Assembly (NCBI GenBank): GCA_913049685.1
Contig: CAJWZD010000020.1
Coordinates: forward strand, 1 to 36,088
DNA length: 36,088 nucleotides
DNA from: an uncultured Fidelibacterota bacterium
GTDB taxonomy: Bacteria; Fidelibacterota; Marinisomatia; Marinisomatales; TCS55
Reading direction: 5' to 3'
Shown here: piece by piece, positions 32,596-36,088 of the stretch
Layout: each line of letters begins with the position of its first letter
Numbering within the stretch: position 1 is the first letter of the stretch
Notes under the pieces: generated by a model
The model's input: the letters and a program-made list of their open reading frames with translations, nothing else
Database searches by the model: none
Told to the model about the DNA's origin: nothing
Program-made: the position numbers and the translations under genes

Positions 32596-33963
32596 TTATT
32601 TATAATTATTTGAAAAAATGAATTCCGATACTGAAAATGAACCATTTAGGATTGGACTTCTTTTTTCCCGTAAATACTGATCGAAAAATTCTAATGATAA
32701 CTGATTAACTAATTCAACAGATCTTTTGCGGTCAATATCTCCAATTTCAATAAGATATTTTCCAATTGGTGAAAAAAGTGGGGCATCGCAAAAATTTAAA
32801 TGTCGTGTATTTTTAACAGTAACGTGATAAGAAGGGCCAGGATTATTTTGATGCATAATATCGGAGATAGATGGACTAGATGGATAATCGGAATCTATCC
32901 AAGATGGTCTCCCCATGTATAAAAAAGGCTGATCTATGCCATTGCGTATCACATTTTCTGGCAAAGGGTTCATCCAGCCATCAATTAATGAAACAGCTTT
33001 AACTCTTCTATCTTTCTTTGCTATTAAGGCAGCAGTAGATCCTCCAAATGAGTGCCCGGTAACACCTATGCGGCCAAGGTCAAGGTATCCATTTAGTGGA
33101 TGTCTTAGTGCGCCGGATTGAATCTTCTCAAGCTGGTCTAAAATAAATTGGATATCAGATACCCTCGTATCGATTTGCCGCTTACGAATATTGACGCTAT
33201 CTGGGTCCCCTGTTATCTCAGAGCGATAATCTGCAATTGATCCATCAGGAAAAACAGATATATTCGCATCATATGAATGATCTAGTGCAAAAACCGCAAA
33301 ACCGTTACTTGCAAATTTTTCTGCTAAAGAGGTGTGAAGTTGGCGCATACCTGTTATTCCATGCGAAATGATTAAAACAGGCATCAGACCGGCGGAAGGT
33401 TCAGGAGGTAGATTGTATACACTATTGGTTTTGATCAAGTCTAAGTGCATCGCTAAAAAACTAGGAAAACTACCCGCAGCTGCAATGGTTTTTGCTCTCG
33501 TTTCCAAATGATCTAAAAATGGCAATTTATCGGTACCATCCTGACTAATTCCTGGATACCAAATTTGAAGCATGAATTGACGCTTATCATCGCTATTTTC
33601 TGGAGTAAACCATTCATCACGGCTCTCATCCACCCAGTGATGAATCAATGACCCTGTAGCATAAGCACCACCTGGATCAGGAAATGAGATGATTGGAACA
33701 ATATTTGGTATGATTAAAGAAAAAGAAGCAATGGTTCCAATCAAATATTTAAATGATTTATCTAAATTCTTGTTTATAAGCAATATGGTGATGGATAAAA
33801 AGTATGCAGGATATAATTGCCACCTTGCTCCGTTAAGAAAATAATGAATAACAATACTTGACAAAAGAACTATACGATTATTCTTTTTTATTTTGCCATG
33901 CAAAACAAGGCTATACACACTCCATAAAAGTGCTCCAAAAAGGAGAAAATCAATTTTGATCAC
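32596..33963 (-). CDS. PAF-acetylhydrolase-like alpha/beta hydrolase with N-terminal membrane domain
   Basis: A 455-residue serine hydrolase resembling platelet-activating-factor acetylhydrolase (PAF-AH isoform II/plasma type). The first ~95 residues contain three to four membrane helices (IDFLLFGALLWSVYSLVLHG; LIGTIASFSLIIPNIVPIIS). The hydrolase domain has the oxyanion strand 'PVLIISHGITGMRQLHTSLA', the nucleophile elbow 'GVTGHSFGGSTAALIA' (Ser ~306), an acid probably in 'AVSLIDGWMNP' and a His in 'VKNTRHLNFCDAP'. Enzymes of this family cleave short or oxidised sn-2 acyl chains from phospholipids; the true substrate is unproven. The gene overlaps the T9SS cytochrome-like gene upstream by 4 bp and is part of the dcd-containing run. 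Confidence 0.88.
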   Translation of the reverse strand: MIKIDFLLFGALLWSVYSLVLHGKIKKNNRIVLLSSIVIHYFLNGARWQLYPAYFLSITILLINKNLDKSFKYLIGTIASFSLIIPNIVPIISFPDPGGAYATGSLIHHWVDESRDEWFTPENSDDKRQFMLQIWYPGISQDGTDKLPFLDHLETRAKTIAAAGSFPSFLAMHLDLIKTNSVYNLPPEPSAGLMPVLIISHGITGMRQLHTSLAEKFASNGFAVFALDHSYDANISVFPDGSIADYRSEITGDPDSVNIRKRQIDTRVSDIQFILDQLEKIQSGALRHPLNGYLDLGRIGVTGHSFGGSTAALIAKKDRRVKAVSLIDGWMNPLPENVIRNGIDQPFLYMGRPSWIDSDYPSSPSISDIMHQNNPGPSYHVTVKNTRHLNFCDAPLFSPIGKYLIEIGDIDRKRSVELVNQLSLEFFDQYLREKRSPILNGSFSVSEFIFSNNYK

Positions 33964-35231
33964 TTTAGCAAAATCATCTTTTTAGTCTTAACAAATTCCT
34001 CAGTTTGTAGTTGGTATAGATATACTCCAGCAGCTACAGGGACATCCAAATCGCTAGTTGCATTCCAGGTTATTGATTGGTAGCCAGCAGGTGTATTTTG
34101 CATATAAAATGTTTTTACTTTTTGCCCTAACATATTATAAATCGTAAGAGTAGCGCTAGTCATTTTCGGTAAATCAAAACGAATCTGTGTAGAGGGATTG
34201 AAAGGATTGGGGTAATTGTCATGGAGTGCAAATTTATCAGGTATACCTTGACTATCAACCGATAGATATTCGTAGCGGTTGATATAGAGTTCACGATCAC
34301 CTCTACTTATTTTAACAGAATCAGTACCATCGTATGCAGAAAGGGTAAAATATACAGTTGCGCTTGTTGCTACAGAGAGCTGTTCAAATGTCTTTTGTAA
34401 AAAATCACTGTATGGAATTAGGTGTGTTGTGTTTGATGTACGATATACTTCGACTTTTGATGATGGTCCTGTTGATGCAAACAAAATATATAAAATAGAA
34501 TCACCATCTACATCGACACTCTCTGTCCATTCTAAACCGTAAGTAGAAGTTAAATTATCTTTAGTAATGTTGATAGTGTCCGACTTAACGGTATTCCAGA
34601 AAAAGGGTTTTGGAGCATCATTGACTGGCACAACAGTAGCTATGAAAATTGATGAATCTCTCCAAGTTGAGCCTGATGCATATGCGGTTATTGTAGCGAA
34701 ACCATTCCAATCCGATTTCGGTTTGATTGTTAAGGTATCGCTAACTAGTGAAATGTTGATATTTTGATTTGATGACTTAACTTCAAAAGTAACTGCGTTA
34801 CCCAATAAGTCATTCGCCTCAAGAATTAAAGTTTTCATTGAGTCTTCAGGTATAGAGAAATTATCTATTTGTGTAATTTCATTTTTTTGAATACTTGGTT
34901 TTTCCAAAGCGCCTTCATTGATCCACTTTTTAACCAGCTCCACATTTGAAGTTATAACATCATTTGAACTGGGTGGCATACTTCCATCATTAATTCTTTT
35001 CCATAAAAGACTATTTTGATTATCTCCGGCAATAATACTTGCACCGCTATTTCCTCCAGCCATCAACGTGCTATACGATGTTAAATCTAGGCCTCCACTA
35101 GACCCCCCGGAAGTATGGCAGGCACTGCATTTATCATAAAAAATCGGCTCGATTTGAACTTTATAGTCCACTTGTGAAAATGCAGGAGTATGCCCCAACA
35201 AAAATAGAATAGATAAAATAGATCTATTCAT
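33960..35231 (-). CDS. T9SS-sorted protein with a c-type haem site (423 aa)
   Basis: The start was chosen at ATG 35229-35231 (MNRSILSILFLLGHTPAFSQ, signal peptide) with GGAG ~6 nt before it; the open frame upstream lies inside dcd. Residues ~20-125 form a planctomycete-type cytochrome c domain: 'IFYDKCSACHTSGGSSGG' (CxxCH at ~35) and a distal Met candidate in 'INDGSMPPSSN'. Two beta-rich Ig/cadherin-like segments follow (~130-330). The C-terminal ~85 residues are a T9SS type-A sorting domain (FALHDNYPNPFNPSTQIRFD; YNMLGQKVKTF; AAGVYLYQLQTEEF; TKKMILLK). It is thus a predicted extracellular or surface haem protein. It overlaps dcd by 8 bp and the hydrolase gene by 4 bp. Confidence 0.9.
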   Translation of the reverse strand: MNRSILSILFLLGHTPAFSQVDYKVQIEPIFYDKCSACHTSGGSSGGLDLTSYSTLMAGGNSGASIIAGDNQNSLLWKRINDGSMPPSSNDVITSNVELVKKWINEGALEKPSIQKNEITQIDNFSIPEDSMKTLILEANDLLGNAVTFEVKSSNQNINISLVSDTLTIKPKSDWNGFATITAYASGSTWRDSSIFIATVVPVNDAPKPFFWNTVKSDTINITKDNLTSTYGLEWTESVDVDGDSILYILFASTGPSSKVEVYRTSNTTHLIPYSDFLQKTFEQLSVATSATVYFTLSAYDGTDSVKISRGDRELYINRYEYLSVDSQGIPDKFALHDNYPNPFNPSTQIRFDLPKMTSATLTIYNMLGQKVKTFYMQNTPAGYQSITWNATSDLDVPVAAGVYLYQLQTEEFVKTKKMILLK

Positions 35232-35757
35232 TGCTCTCCTCAAAGTCTTTATAAAGCATGCTAGGCTGTACCCCCTTATTGCTTTGATATTTTTTTGAAC
35301 GGTAAAGATCAAAGTCCCCATCAATTGTGTGATAAAATATTTGACAAATTTCAAGTCCAGAATATATCCGTATGGGTTGAACGCAAAATATTTCCAAGGT
35401 CCAAAACCCGTCGAAACCTATATCGCCAAATCCAGCAGTAATATGGATGAATAGACCCAGCCTTCCAACAGAGGATCTACCTTCAAGCATGGGTACATAT
35501 TTATCCGTAGAAGTTCTTTCAACGGTACGACCAAGATACAACTTATGCGGTTCAAGCAATAAACCATCCTCAGGAATGACTAATGGAGAAGCTGAGTTCT
35601 TTTCGCGCATGTCAAGAATATCATTATCGTAAACTAGTAAATCAGGGTGCAATCTTAAATTGTAGCTATTGGGATTTATCTGCTCATCGGCAAATGGATC
35701 AATAGATATACTACCTTCTTTAACTTGTTTTTTTATTTCTTTGCCTGAAAGTATCAT
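35224..35757 (-). CDS. dcd: dCTP deaminase
   Basis: A 177-residue dCTP deaminase of the dUTPase superfamily. It shows the family start 'MILSGKEIKKQV' and 'INPNSYNLRL', the substrate motif 'LEGRSSVGRLGLFIHITAGF' (~91-110), 'GDIGFDGFWTLEI' with the catalytic Glu (~121) and 'GLEICQIFYH'. It converts dCTP to dUTP and ammonia in the cytoplasm for thymidylate synthesis; some relatives also hydrolyse dUTP to dUMP, which cannot be decided from this reading. It follows the DoxX-like gene by 27 nt and its stop overlaps the next gene, so a housekeeping enzyme is embedded in an envelope gene run. Confidence 0.95.
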   Translation of the reverse strand: MILSGKEIKKQVKEGSISIDPFADEQINPNSYNLRLHPDLLVYDNDILDMREKNSASPLVIPEDGLLLEPHKLYLGRTVERTSTDKYVPMLEGRSSVGRLGLFIHITAGFGDIGFDGFWTLEIFCVQPIRIYSGLEICQIFYHTIDGDFDLYRSKKYQSNKGVQPSMLYKDFEESNE

Positions 35758-35784
35758 TGTTTCTCCAATATTAAGACTGGTAAT

Positions 35785-36088
35785 CTACTTCCTATGCCAA
35801 TAAGCTAGAACAATAAATAATGACTGAAATGGCAATCTATACCACGCAATCGCTGGCGTTGTATCCATTGCAAATCCATTTGTTTGTGCGAGATAAATAT
35901 TAGCTGGGAACACGGCAGCAAGGGTAATTATCAGGCCCCACGCAGCATAAAATCGAGTTTTTTTAAAAAGTATTAATAGACCAAATACTATCTCAAATAC
36001 GCCACTTATATACACCAACTCAAAGTCAATATGTTTTAAAAATGGTGGAACGATTTGTGTAAACCACTCTGGGTTAAGAAAGTGATTA
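35785..36088 (-). CDS. DoxX-like membrane protein, 5' end missing at window edge
   Basis: The frame is open to the right edge (codons from 36087 down), so the true start lies outside; the internal TTG at 36018 is not the start. The visible ~100 residues include 'NPEWFTQIVPPFLKHIDFEL', 'VYISGVFEIVFGLLILFKKT', 'FYAAWGLIITLAAVFPANIY' and 'AIAWYRLPFQSLFIVLAYWH', the conserved order of the DoxX/DoxD-like family (P-x-F-L-P, SG..E...G, VFPAN, R.P.Q). These are small four-helix inner-membrane proteins of unclear function, sometimes linked to quinol or redox stress. It is first in the visible part of the dcd run. Confidence 0.85.
   Translation of the reverse strand, partial: NHFLNPEWFTQIVPPFLKHIDFELVYISGVFEIVFGLLILFKKTRFYAAWGLIITLAAVFPANIYLAQTNGFAMDTTPAIAWYRLPFQSLFIVLAYWHRK

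Noticed and set aside
35232-35354. Longer N terminus for the T9SS cytochrome-like gene
   Set aside because: It would lie entirely inside dcd in another frame, while the ATG at 35231 has both a ribosome site and a signal peptide.

Overview
The window reads as a piece of chromosome from an AT-rich, Gram-negative member of the FCB superphylum, most likely a Candidatus Marinimicrobia (SAR406/Neomarinimicrobiota)-type marine bacterium. The grounds are two proteins ending in a type IX secretion (T9SS) type-A sorting domain with the 'YPNPFNP' signature, several secreted proteins with carboxypeptidase-regulatory-like folds, a bactofilin, many outer-membrane or lipoprotein candidates, and very tight gene packing (1-8 nt overlaps, convergent genes sharing stop regions). 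The taxonomic call is inference from protein style; no rRNA is present.

Layout. 1-451: 5' part of an acidic, Glu-Pro repeat protein that runs off the left edge. 543-9026: a single 2827-aa exported protein made mostly of about 23 tandem ~104-residue Ig-like repeats. 9107-11884: a CNNM/DUF21-CBS membrane protein, two tandem YwaF/TIGR02206-type membrane proteins and a small hypothetical, all on the minus strand. 11969-12706: a lone plus-strand SPOUT rRNA methyltransferase (RlmB/TrmH type). 12723-16069: envelope proteins (barrel-like protein, small basic secreted protein, lipoprotein-like protein, carboxypeptidase-regulatory-like protein with an apparent AUU start) and, upstream of the last, a secreted M1 aminopeptidase (16071-18254). 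18384-19344: a plus-strand run of four very small membrane or coiled-coil proteins. 19402-22087: lipoprotein-like gene, tRNA-Leu(UAA), a possible PilM/actin-fold protein next to a bactofilin, tRNA-Cys(GCA) and a 48-aa membrane protein. 22133-25152: small envelope proteins and a barrel-like protein divergent from a large secreted protein. 25149-30876: a minus-strand secreted-protein cluster (M28 peptidase lipoprotein, T9SS-sorted metalloprotease, ASH/TPR lipoprotein). 30992-32047: an MscS channel. 32050-36088: a five-gene minus-strand run: DoxX-like (partial at the right edge), dCTP deaminase, T9SS-sorted protein with a CxxCH haem site, PAF-acetylhydrolase-like serine hydrolase and LEA14-like protein.

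Together the genes suggest a cell investing heavily in surface and secreted proteins: three zinc peptidases (M1, M28, HExxH/T9SS) would support extracellular or periplasmic peptide use, while the giant repeat protein could be an adhesin or surface fibre. No phage, transposase, CRISPR array or classical defence locus was seen. The least explained parts are the giant repeat protein, the small-membrane-protein operon and the bactofilin-linked gene.
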